A stretch of DNA of 40,358 bases, taken from assembly GCA_024231375.1 (NCBI GenBank), contig JAAEQP010001135.1, forward strand, positions 1 through 40,358. The letters are read 5' to 3'. Of this stretch, positions 16,239 to 24,132 are shown piece by piece; positions within the stretch are counted from its first letter, which is position 1; each line of letters begins with the position of its first letter. The notes under the pieces are model-generated. The model did not search any database and was not told where the DNA came from. It saw nothing but the letters and a program-made list of their open reading frames with translations. The DNA comes from a bacterium (lineage in GTDB: Bacteria; Hydrogenedentota; Hydrogenedentia; Hydrogenedentiales; SLHB01). Both the position numbers and the translations under genes were made by a program.

Positions 16239-17753
16239 TCAGTCTTCGCCGCTCTCCCCATCTGCGCGCTCCTCTTCCCCCTGTTTGCTCTCATAGGCCT
16301 CGAGAGCCGTGATGGTCTTCCGTAGTTCGCGGCGGAGTGGCCACCAGTCGCTCTCGTTTCCACCTCCAGCGACCTCGGCGTCGGCCACCGCGAGTCGCTC
16401 CCGCAGAACCGACAAGAAGAGCAGACCGACTTCGGGCACGGTATCGAACCGTAGTTGAACTTGGGCCGCTGCCGCAGTTGCGAGTCCTGGCCGGTTCGAA
16501 CCCAGTGCAGCGATCAGTATGCGCAGAGCACGTCCGGACTCAGGGGAAGCATCCAAGGCCTGCGCACGCAGGATCTCGTAATGGGCGACCGTGCTGACGG
16601 CCCCCAGGACGGCATTGTCAATGGTTCTGTCCTTGACGCCGAGATACGTGTCGATGTTCGCGATAACATGCTCACACAGGTCGAGATACTCGTCTTTCAG
16701 CGGGGATTCACCGGCAGGCGACGAGGGGGCAATGTGACGCGTGAGCCGGCGTTGAACTTGTGTGAAACGGCGGGGATCCCAGGAAGCCTCCAAGAGAATC
16801 CCCTGGGCCTCGATACTCAGCGAGTCTGCCCTCCCGAGCAGAATGCTGCTGACACTCGCCTCATAGGGGTTCGCTGGATCGGCGTAGAACCTGGCCCATT
16901 CTGCGTCGGGCAGGGCCACGATCCTTCGATACTCCGATTCGGGGACGGGTAGGTAGGGCTCGTACGGGTCCGGCGGCCCGGCATCCAACCACGCGATGCG
17001 CTTCTCCAGGATCTCCCGTCCAGCGGGCGAGTAGCGACCAGACTCGTATTCGCGTTTTAGGATACGACCCAGGCGCTCCCTTGCCGCAACTTCCTCAGCG
17101 CCCTCCAGCATGTACGACACCTGATTGGAGGCAAGGATCGAATTCAGGGAGTAGATGGCCTGAACGCGCACCGCCTCATCGGCGCTCAACAGACAGCCGC
17201 GCAGAATCCCGTCAACAAGATCCACACCCCACTCCGGCGCTATCCAGCACATGCCGAACTCGAAGTAGATGAGGTTGGGTAGAGCCCTCACAAGCCCGTC
17301 ATGCGGAAGAGGGCAGCGCTCGTCGCCGATGTGTCCGGCAATGAATCCTGCCACCCTTCTCACCAATTCATGGCGCGCATCCTCGTCGGAGCAGTCCCGG
17401 ACAACACACGCCAGGACGGTGAGCAATGCCTTGCCGCGTGCGACGGCCTCGGCTTTCGAGAAGCCTGACCGGCAACTCGCATCGCAGGTTCGCAGGAAGC
17501 CCATCTCCTCAAACTCACAGATGTCGTCGGCGGCGAGAATGGCCGCAAAGACCTCATCGAGATCCGTCAAGAGTTGCCCGTCCTCACAACGAGATCTGAG
17601 GACGGAGTGGACCTCGCGCATGCTTCCCTCGTCAAGAATCCGCGCGAACTCGGACGGCCTCCCTTCGGCACCGGCTTCCTGCGCGTTCGCCTTCGCCATC
17701 AGGCCCGTCACCAAGAGGGCCGCCATCAGAGCAGCCAGTCTGATCGATCTCAT
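16239..17753 (-). CDS. Exported protein of unknown function, helical
   Basis: I do not recognise the family. The 504-residue product has a signal peptide (about 1-24, ending AKANA) and then almost entirely helical sequence, possibly HEAT/ARM-like in parts (for example SADEAVRVQAIYSLNSIL and GLATAAAAQVQLRF). The first third is cysteine-rich (CEFEEMGFLRTCDASC), suggesting disulfides after export. The end is acidic and charged (GEEERADGESGED). AGGAGG lies about five bases before the ATG. It stands alone between the repeat array and the ABC transporter operon, 62 bases from the latter's last stop codon and in the same direction. Confidence 0.7.
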   Translation of the reverse strand: MRSIRLAALMAALLVTGLMAKANAQEAGAEGRPSEFARILDEGSMREVHSVLRSRCEDGQLLTDLDEVFAAILAADDICEFEEMGFLRTCDASCRSGFSKAEAVARGKALLTVLACVVRDCSDEDARHELVRRVAGFIAGHIGDERCPLPHDGLVRALPNLIYFEFGMCWIAPEWGVDLVDGILRGCLLSADEAVRVQAIYSLNSILASNQVSYMLEGAEEVAARERLGRILKREYESGRYSPAGREILEKRIAWLDAGPPDPYEPYLPVPESEYRRIVALPDAEWARFYADPANPYEASVSSILLGRADSLSIEAQGILLEASWDPRRFTQVQRRLTRHIAPSSPAGESPLKDEYLDLCEHVIANIDTYLGVKDRTIDNAVLGAVSTVAHYEILRAQALDASPESGRALRILIAALGSNRPGLATAAAAQVQLRFDTVPEVGLLFLSVLRERLAVADAEVAGGGNESDWWPLRRELRKTITALEAYESKQGEEERADGESGED

Positions 17754-17770
17754 TGCACACCTCCTGCCTG

Positions 17771-17799
17771 ATGCTAGAGTATCGGACTATGGAAGGCAA
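17771..17799 (-). promoter_or_regulatory. Possible sigma70-type promoter of the 16239-17753 gene
   Basis: On the minus strand TTGCCT (17794-17799) and TAGCAT (17771-17776) are 17 bases apart. The predicted transcript start lies so close to the Shine-Dalgarno site that this is a weak call; read-through from the ABC operon is an alternative. Confidence 0.3.
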
Positions 17800-17815
17800 A
17801 TAGAGAACGATTGGT

Positions 17816-20101
17816 TCACCACTGAGCAGGCATGAACTCATCCACGTCTTCCTTGGTGATGAGGTGTTTCGGAAGATAGATGACCGGCTCAAGTGCTTCG
17901 CCGTTGAACCATCGCGCGGCGGTGTGGACGGCCAATGCACCGTCGCCTTCGGCGGATTGGTAGGAGATGGCGAGGGCGTCCCCGGCTTTCACCGAGTCCA
18001 TGCCGGTCTTGCTGTTGCCCGCGGCGACGATGATGATGTCGTCGCGTCCGGCGCGGTTAATGGCTTCGAGTGCGCCGGTCATGGTGAATCCGTCGCCCGA
18101 CAGGACAAGGCCCTTCAAGTCATCGCCGAATTTCATCAACCACGCGGACACCAGTTGCATGGTGCCGTCGGTTTCGAGGTTGGCGGTGTCCATGGCGAGC
18201 ATCTTCATGTCGGGCGCGTATTCCAACAGTTCGGTCACAGGCGCGTAGGTGCGGCTGAAGAAGCACGAACTACCGGGCATGTGGCGCACGATGGCGTAGC
18301 CGCCCTGCTTGCCCATGGCGTCCGCGAAGGTCCGTGCCAGCATTCGGAACTGGCCCCAGTCGTCGGGCCCGGTCCAGGCGAGACAGTACTTCATGGCTTC
18401 GTCGCAGGGGATGGTGTTCGAGGCGACGCAGGGGATGCCCGCCCGATTGATGCGGCGGAGCAGCGGCGTGCAGGCCGTGGCGTCCACGGGCGCGAAGATA
18501 ATCATGTCGGGGCGCTCGTTGATGACCTGGTCCGTCTGCTGGGCCTGGAGGTCCATGTTCCAGTTGCCATTGAGCACCTTGGTTTCCATCCCGTAGGCCT
18601 CGGCGATGGCATGGAACCCGTTCACGTACGCTGACCAGTAGGGATGGTCGCCCGCCTTCAGTAGCACCACGCGCTTGCCTGCGGACCCGTCGTTCGGCGA
18701 CTCGGGCATGGGCGCCTTGTTCACGCGCCACCCGGCAAACTCGATGTCCCACCAATGCCCTTTGTCGGTCTCGGGCAAGGCCTTGGGATCGGCCGGCCGG
18801 TCGGGGACGTTCACCGGGTCGGATTGCGGGAACAGGTAGGGCTGTCCGTCCGTACCCTTGAGCGCAAACGCATCCATGGCACTGTCCGCTGACACGACGC
18901 CCGTGCCGCGCTGCGCGACCACTTGAACCGGTAGCGACGCGTACTTGAAGTACATGGCGGTCACGGCGACGATGGCCACGATGGCCGTACACGTGATGCA
19001 CAGCGCAATGAGCGTGAATCGGTCCCGGTTGGACATGTCGGAATCTCCTGAATCTTGTTCGGGCGGCGAGCCGCCTTCAAACACCTTGCCATCCGCCACT
19101 TCTTCCAGCAGGTTGGGGCGCTGCCCCTTGAGCAGATTGTGCCGATGGATGACGAACGCCTCGTAGAGCACCACCACGGCCAGAATCAAGCCATTGACGA
19201 AGATCTGCACCTCGAATCCGAGGCCGTAACAACTGATGCCGTGAAACAGCGTGGTCAGCATGAGCACGGCGAAGTACGATTTCAGCACGCTCCCCTTGCC
19301 GCCGGTCATAGCCGTGCCGCCAATGATGACGGCAGCCAGAACGGTCATCAGCGTGCGCGATCCGAATTCGGCGGTGGCCGCCATGGCACTCAGGCTGACG
19401 GCGAACAGGGTGCCGGCGGCGGCCGCGCTCAGACTGCACAGTACGAACCCGGCAATCAAGTACCGGTCGCGGTTCAGGCCCGCCAGCCACGCGGCCTCGG
19501 GATTGCCGCCCACCATGTAGACGTTGCGTCCGGGCCGCGTCCAACGAAGAACGGCCGACGAAGCGCCTACCAGCGCCAGCGTGATGATGACCATGGGAGG
19601 CAGCAGAGGCAGCACGGGCGCTTCGAGCCAGTCCGCCAGCCGAAAGTCGACCACGGCCTTGGACCCGCCGCCGCTGTACAGATGCATGAGGCCCGTCACG
19701 ATCGTCATGGTGCCCAGAGTCACAATGAAGGAGTTGATGCGGGCTTTGACGACCAGCAAACCGTTCACCAGCCCGACGCCGCATCCCGCGACCAGTGAAG
19801 CGACCATGGCGCCGGCCCAACCCAGAGAGGGCTGCAAGCCGATGGTCAGCATGCCGCACAACATGACGACTGCGCCGATGGAGAGGTCGAGTTGGCCCAG
19901 GATCAGGATGAGCGTGAATCCGATGGCGGCTATCGCGCTGAGACTGGCCCCCTTGAGCAAGACGGTCACGCTGTCAATCGACAGGAAGTTCGGGGCGGAG
20001 AGGGACAGGACTCCGAACAACGCGGCGAACATGATCAGGGCTCGGTGCTCGTCCAGCAGACGAAGCAGGCGCGTGAGCGCATTCACCGAGGCCCTAGGCA
20101 T
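17816..20101 (-). CDS. Fused sugar ABC permease (RbsC-type) and membrane-anchored substrate-binding protein
   Basis: The 761-residue frame is continuous. Residues about 1-325 form a complete RbsC-type inner membrane permease (ILGQLDLSIGAVVML and GGTAMTGGKGSV are family blocks). A polar linker (about 325-355) leads to a membrane helix (about 364-388), about 85 residues rich in Pro and Trp, and then a type I periplasmic sugar-binding domain (KRVVLLKAGDHPYWSAYVNG to the C-terminus). These parts are normally separate proteins. Met356, at nt 19036, has AGGAG seven bases before it, so a 406-residue binding protein could also be made alone, anchored by its own helix. The start overlaps the upstream permease stop by 8 bases. 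Ligand unknown, probably a monosaccharide. Confidence 0.85.
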   Translation of the reverse strand: MPRASVNALTRLLRLLDEHRALIMFAALFGVLSLSAPNFLSIDSVTVLLKGASLSAIAAIGFTLILILGQLDLSIGAVVMLCGMLTIGLQPSLGWAGAMVASLVAGCGVGLVNGLLVVKARINSFIVTLGTMTIVTGLMHLYSGGGSKAVVDFRLADWLEAPVLPLLPPMVIITLALVGASSAVLRWTRPGRNVYMVGGNPEAAWLAGLNRDRYLIAGFVLCSLSAAAAGTLFAVSLSAMAATAEFGSRTLMTVLAAVIIGGTAMTGGKGSVLKSYFAVLMLTTLFHGISCYGLGFEVQIFVNGLILAVVVLYEAFVIHRHNLLKGQRPNLLEEVADGKVFEGGSPPEQDSGDSDMSNRDRFTLIALCITCTAIVAIVAVTAMYFKYASLPVQVVAQRGTGVVSADSAMDAFALKGTDGQPYLFPQSDPVNVPDRPADPKALPETDKGHWWDIEFAGWRVNKAPMPESPNDGSAGKRVVLLKAGDHPYWSAYVNGFHAIAEAYGMETKVLNGNWNMDLQAQQTDQVINERPDMIIFAPVDATACTPLLRRINRAGIPCVASNTIPCDEAMKYCLAWTGPDDWGQFRMLARTFADAMGKQGGYAIVRHMPGSSCFFSRTYAPVTELLEYAPDMKMLAMDTANLETDGTMQLVSAWLMKFGDDLKGLVLSGDGFTMTGALEAINRAGRDDIIIVAAGNSKTGMDSVKAGDALAISYQSAEGDGALAVHTAARWFNGEALEPVIYLPKHLITKEDVDEFMPAQW
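19036..19049 (-). promoter_or_regulatory. Internal ribosome binding site and alternative start in the permease/binding-protein fusion
   Basis: On the minus strand AGGAG (19045-19049) precedes an ATG (19034-19036) by eight bases. The codons after it read MSNRDRFTLIALCI, a plausible membrane-anchor N-terminus. The ATG is in frame with the permease and no stop codon separates them, so fused and separate products are both possible. Confidence 0.6.
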
Positions 20102-21068
20102 AGTCCTTGCCCTTTGCGCGAAGTTGGAGTTGCTGCAACCCCACCACGGCGATGAACACCATGCCGGTCACGATGTTCTGCTGAAACGCCCTGATACCGA
20201 TGAACTGCATGATGTTGGTCAGCAGTCCGATAACGAGCACCCCGCCGAACACGCCGGGCATATGGCCGCGTCCGCCGCTCAACATCACGCCACCGATGAC
20301 GACTGCCGTCACCGCTCTGAAGTCGTAGCCTCGGCCGAGGTAGAAGACGCCCAGCTTGTTCATCGAGGTGATGAATATGCCTGCGACGGACGCCGCGAAG
20401 GCGGCTACCAGGAAGTTGAAAAAGACGACGCGGGACACGCGAATCCCGGAGGTCCGGGCTGTGGGCCGCGAGGAACCCACGAGTTGGCTTTCGCGGCCGA
20501 ACCGGGTCCGCGTCATCACGAAATGCGCCAGGACAAACAGCGCCAGCATGACGATGACCACGAGCGGCACCGGACCAATCCCCATGCGGAAGATCCGGAT
20601 GAATGCCGCTCCGGGTGTACCCGGCTCGATGTCGGGGTAAATCTGGTTGTTGCTCCACGTGAACCGCATGAAGCCTTCCATGAAGAAGGCCACGGCCAGG
20701 GTCCATAGAATCGGATTGGCGTTGAGCTTGCCGACCACGAGACCGTTCATGGCCCCAATAGCCAAGCCAGCCAGCATACCCAGCGCCAACGCGGGCAGCA
20801 GCCCCAAAGGCAATGCCGCCACCGCGATGATGCCCGAGAAGGCCATGATGGACGGCAGCGACAGGTCGGCCATGTTGCCCGAATACGTAACGAAGGCCAT
20901 GCCGCATGCCGCAATGCCCAGCAACGCTACGGCGCTCAGGATGCTGAGGAAGTTGTCCACGGTCAGGAACTCAGGCGACACGAACGCCCCGAGGATGACC
21001 AGCGCCACCGCTACTGCGTACACGCCGGCGGTCTCGAAGGCCGAGAGCAGCATGTCGCGCTTAGCCAT
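20094..21068 (-). CDS. Sugar ABC transporter permease, RbsC-type
   Basis: The 324-residue inner membrane protein has about eight to ten hydrophobic segments and the family blocks FVTYSGNMADLSLPSIMAFS (replacing the usual GGIDLSVG site), MNGLVVGKLNANPILWTLA and VVIGGVMLSGGRG. It would pair with the permease half of the next gene as a heterodimer above the ATPase. Its ATG lies inside the end of the ATPase gene (8-base overlap) and its stop overlaps the next start by 8 bases, so all three are translationally coupled. The altered loop lacking the DLS-GS pattern may reflect an unusual substrate or partner. Confidence 0.9.
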   Translation of the reverse strand: MAKRDMLLSAFETAGVYAVAVALVILGAFVSPEFLTVDNFLSILSAVALLGIAACGMAFVTYSGNMADLSLPSIMAFSGIIAVAALPLGLLPALALGMLAGLAIGAMNGLVVGKLNANPILWTLAVAFFMEGFMRFTWSNNQIYPDIEPGTPGAAFIRIFRMGIGPVPLVVIVMLALFVLAHFVMTRTRFGRESQLVGSSRPTARTSGIRVSRVVFFNFLVAAFAASVAGIFITSMNKLGVFYLGRGYDFRAVTAVVIGGVMLSGGRGHMPGVFGGVLVIGLLTNIMQFIGIRAFQQNIVTGMVFIAVVGLQQLQLRAKGKDYA

Positions 21069-22581
21069 GAGACATCGCCCCCTGACCGTTGGCAGCAAGC
21101 AACACCGCTTCCTCGGACAACTCGTCCTTCGCCATTTCGCCGATGATGCGGCCGTTCCGCATGACGACGGCGCGGTCGGACAAGCCGACCAACTCCGGCA
21201 AATCGGAACTGATGAGGAGCACGGCCGTGCCCTGGTCGGCAAGCGCCATCACCGCATCGTGGATCTTCATCTTGGCATTGACGTCGACGCCTCGGCTGGG
21301 CTCGTCCAGAACCAGCACCTTGGGCTGCGTCGCGAGCCATTTGCCGAGCAACACTTTCTGCTGATTGCCACCGGATAGCGTGCCCACGTCGGAATCACTC
21401 GAAGCGGCCACAATGCCGAGCTGTTCGAGATATTCCTGGGCCAACGAGGCGTCACCGCGCGAGGAGTGGATGCCCCACTTCGACCGGGACGGCAGCAGGG
21501 CCGCCAGGAGGTTCGAGGTCACGGACAACCGCAGGAACAAGCCGTCCACCTTGCGGTCTTCGCTGAGATACACCAACCCCTTGGCCAGGGCGTCGGGGTA
21601 ATCGCCCTGCGGGAGCGTGTCGCCATCAATCGATACCGCCCCATGATGCACCGGGTCGAGTCCGCACAAGGACCGCGCCAGTTCGGTGCGGCCCGCGCCG
21701 GAGAGTCCCACAAGCCCAAGGATCTCGCCGCGATTCACCTTGAACGATACGTCGTGAAAGAACCCGTACCGGGTCAGCCGCTCGACATTCAGCATTGTCT
21801 CGCCGATGACGGCGCTGCGGCGGGTATAGAACTCGTCGATGGTCTTGCCGACCATCATCTGAACCAGCGCTTGAGGCGTCACATCGTGAATGTCGTGGGT
21901 GCCGATCTTGCGGCCGTCCCGCAACACGGTGACCCGATCCGCGATCTGGAAGATCTCCGGCAGATGGTGGGAAATGTAGACGATGGACAAGCCCCCTCGC
22001 TTGAGATCGCGGATAATGTCGAACAACCGCTGCGCCTCTTCGCGCGACAAGGCCGACGTGGGTTCATCCAACACCAGAATGCAGGGGCGGTTGCCGAGAA
22101 CCTTGGCAATCTCGACCAATTGCGCTTCGTGCTGGCTGATTTCCTCGATGGACTTCATGGGGTCCAGGTCGAGACCCACATGCGACAGACAGCGCCGGGC
22201 CTCCCGGACCATGGCCTTCCTGTCGACGACGCCCCAGCCTTTGGTGGGCAATCGCCCAACGAGCACGTTCTCGGCGATGCTGATGGGCCGCGCCAGGCTC
22301 AGTTCCTGGTACACCATGCCGATGCCGTGCTGCTTCGCCGCGGCCGGCGAATGAAGGTCCACCGGCTTGCCGTTAATGAGGATGCGGCCCGTGTAGTCGT
22401 CGAAGGATCCCGTCAGGATCTTCATGAGCGTGGACTTGCCGGCGCCGTTCTCGCCCATCAACGCGTGGACTTCCGCAACCCCCACATCCAGGTCGACGTT
22501 GTCCACGGCCAAGGTCCCTGGAAACCGCTTGGACACGGATTCCATGGTCAAGGCGGATGCTGAAAGGTTGGACTCCATCAT
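21061..22581 (-). CDS. Sugar ABC transporter ATP-binding protein with two ATPase domains (RbsA/MglA-type)
   Basis: The 506-residue cytoplasmic protein powers the transporter encoded downstream. The first domain has Walker A GENGAGKST (44-52), Q-loop VYQELSL, Walker B ILVLDEPTSA and His in YISHHLPE. Its signature region reads ISQHEAQLVEIAK in place of LSGGQ, as often happens in the first domain of this family. The second has the degenerate Walker A GLSGAGRTEL, a canonical LSGGNQQK signature and VLVLDEPSRGVDV. Thus one composite site is probably less active. The start may be Met1 or the adjacent second Met; no strong Shine-Dalgarno site is seen. It begins 34 bases after the PQQ propeller gene. 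Confidence 0.93.
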   Translation of the reverse strand: MMESNLSASALTMESVSKRFPGTLAVDNVDLDVGVAEVHALMGENGAGKSTLMKILTGSFDDYTGRILINGKPVDLHSPAAAKQHGIGMVYQELSLARPISIAENVLVGRLPTKGWGVVDRKAMVREARRCLSHVGLDLDPMKSIEEISQHEAQLVEIAKVLGNRPCILVLDEPTSALSREEAQRLFDIIRDLKRGGLSIVYISHHLPEIFQIADRVTVLRDGRKIGTHDIHDVTPQALVQMMVGKTIDEFYTRRSAVIGETMLNVERLTRYGFFHDVSFKVNRGEILGLVGLSGAGRTELARSLCGLDPVHHGAVSIDGDTLPQGDYPDALAKGLVYLSEDRKVDGLFLRLSVTSNLLAALLPSRSKWGIHSSRGDASLAQEYLEQLGIVAASSDSDVGTLSGGNQQKVLLGKWLATQPKVLVLDEPSRGVDVNAKMKIHDAVMALADQGTAVLLISSDLPELVGLSDRAVVMRNGRIIGEMAKDELSEEAVLLAANGQGAMSHG

Positions 22582-22615
22582 TGACTCGTTCGAACCTTGC
22601 CCCTTGGCGCCGGGG

Positions 22616-23935
22616 CTACCGCTTTCCGATGCAATACAAATGCGTCGACGTGCGCAGGTAAAGGTGCTTGCCCGAAACTAACAAGGAAGACAAGGTGTAC
22701 TCGTCCTCCAGGGTGTTGGTGGCCAGTACCTTGAACTTGCGTCCCGCGGCAAGCACGGTCGTCACCCCATCTTCGTTGGTCATGTACAGCTTCCCGTCGG
22801 CCAGCAAGGGCGATGCGCTCACGGTCCCCCGCGTAGGCCGTTCGGGTCCCCAGACCACCTCGCCCGTCTTGGCGTCCAGACACGTCACCGCGCCGCGGTC
22901 TTCCACCATGTAGAAGAGCGTGCCGTCGCAAACGGGTGTGGGCACGTCCGTCCCGTTCGGCCGATCCCATTTCCAGGCCAGGTGGCTTTCGGTCACATCA
23001 CCCGTGCCGCCTGCACGCAAGGCCAGCAACGGCTTCTTGCGGGTGGGGGCGTAGATCATGCCGTCCACCGCCACCGGCGAGGCAATCGTGCGAAAGAGCT
23101 CGTTCCCCTTGGGGTTGATCCCGGCGGCCCGCCAGACCTCGGCACCGGTCTTCGGGTCGTGGCCCGTCACGTAGTCGCCACCCAAGACGACCAGTTGCAC
23201 GGACCCGTCATGGTGAAGCAGCGCCGGTGTCGTGTAGGAATCGGGGGATTCTCTGACGGCGTCCGTGGGTCGAATATGATGCCAGCGAGGCTCGCCCGTC
23301 AATGCGTCGAAAGCGGCCAGGTACGACGGGTCGTCGGTGAAGTACCCGTGCAGCACCTGCACGATAATCATGCCGTCGTGCAACACGGGAGAGGACGCAT
23401 ACCCGAACTGCAACCCGAACTTCCCGTAGTCCTCCTGAAGATTACGCGACCACACGGACGTCCCATCCATGGTGAGGGCCGTGATGGTGCCTTTGCCGGT
23501 CACCGCCCACACGTGCTTCCCATCGGTAATCGGCGACGGCGAAGAATCGTTCTGTTTCATCCCAAGCTTGTTGCCATCGTCCAGTTGCCGCTCCCAGAGG
23601 ACGGAGCCGTCCGCCTTTGAAATGCACAGGAGCAGCAACTCCGATCCGCCCGGGTCGCGGCCACCCTCGGCGGGAGGGGTCACAGACTTCGAAGGCGACG
23701 TCACAAAGATCTGGTCGCCCCAGATGACGGGCGTGCTGCCGCTCCACGCAGGCATCGGAACCTTCCAGATGATGTTCTTCGTCTCATCCCATTCCTTGGG
23801 CAGACCGGTCGAAGTACTGATTCCGTTGTTGCCCGGCCCGCGCCATTGCGGCCAATTCTCCTGTGCGCCAGCAAGGCACGCGATGCCGAGAACCGCAGCG
23901 GCTAAGAACAAGTGCGTCACCCCGAATCGTCTCAT
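22616..23935 (-). CDS. Secreted PQQ-type beta-propeller protein
   Basis: The 439-residue protein has a signal peptide (about 1-24) followed by the hallmark ENWPQWRGPGNNGIS and repeated PQQ-like propeller blades, for example GSVLWERQLDD, YLAAFDALTGEPRWHH and VTCLDAKTGEVVWG. Such proteins from planctomycete-type bacteria are periplasmic or surface propellers; quinone binding and enzyme activity are not shown by the sequence. GGAGG lies just upstream of the chosen ATG at 23935; the longer open frame to 24100 lacks a signal peptide at its start. It is the first gene of the ABC transporter operon and divergent from the fucosidase, which suggests a link to sugar capture. Confidence 0.85.
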   Translation of the reverse strand: MRRFGVTHLFLAAAVLGIACLAGAQENWPQWRGPGNNGISTSTGLPKEWDETKNIIWKVPMPAWSGSTPVIWGDQIFVTSPSKSVTPPAEGGRDPGGSELLLLCISKADGSVLWERQLDDGNKLGMKQNDSSPSPITDGKHVWAVTGKGTITALTMDGTSVWSRNLQEDYGKFGLQFGYASSPVLHDGMIIVQVLHGYFTDDPSYLAAFDALTGEPRWHHIRPTDAVRESPDSYTTPALLHHDGSVQLVVLGGDYVTGHDPKTGAEVWRAAGINPKGNELFRTIASPVAVDGMIYAPTRKKPLLALRAGGTGDVTESHLAWKWDRPNGTDVPTPVCDGTLFYMVEDRGAVTCLDAKTGEVVWGPERPTRGTVSASPLLADGKLYMTNEDGVTTVLAAGRKFKVLATNTLEDEYTLSSLLVSGKHLYLRTSTHLYCIGKR

Positions 23936-24132
23936 ATTTCCTCCGTCACGGCGTAGACCGTTGGTTGTGGCGTACCCCTCGCGTCGGAGCCGAAGGGGCC
24001 GGAGCCCATTGTACTCCAAGGGGCGGGCTCGTTTCCTCTGAGTCGAGGCCGGGGGGATGTGAACCGGACGAGAATGTGATAAGCTGCGCTCGTCTGACAA
24101 GGGTGGGCCAAACCTTGAGAGGATTCTCTGCC

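Noticed and set aside
22585..22605. tRNA-like GGTTCGAAC sequence between the PQQ and ABC ATPase genes
   Set aside because: The 34-base gap is too short for a tRNA and no cloverleaf arms are present.
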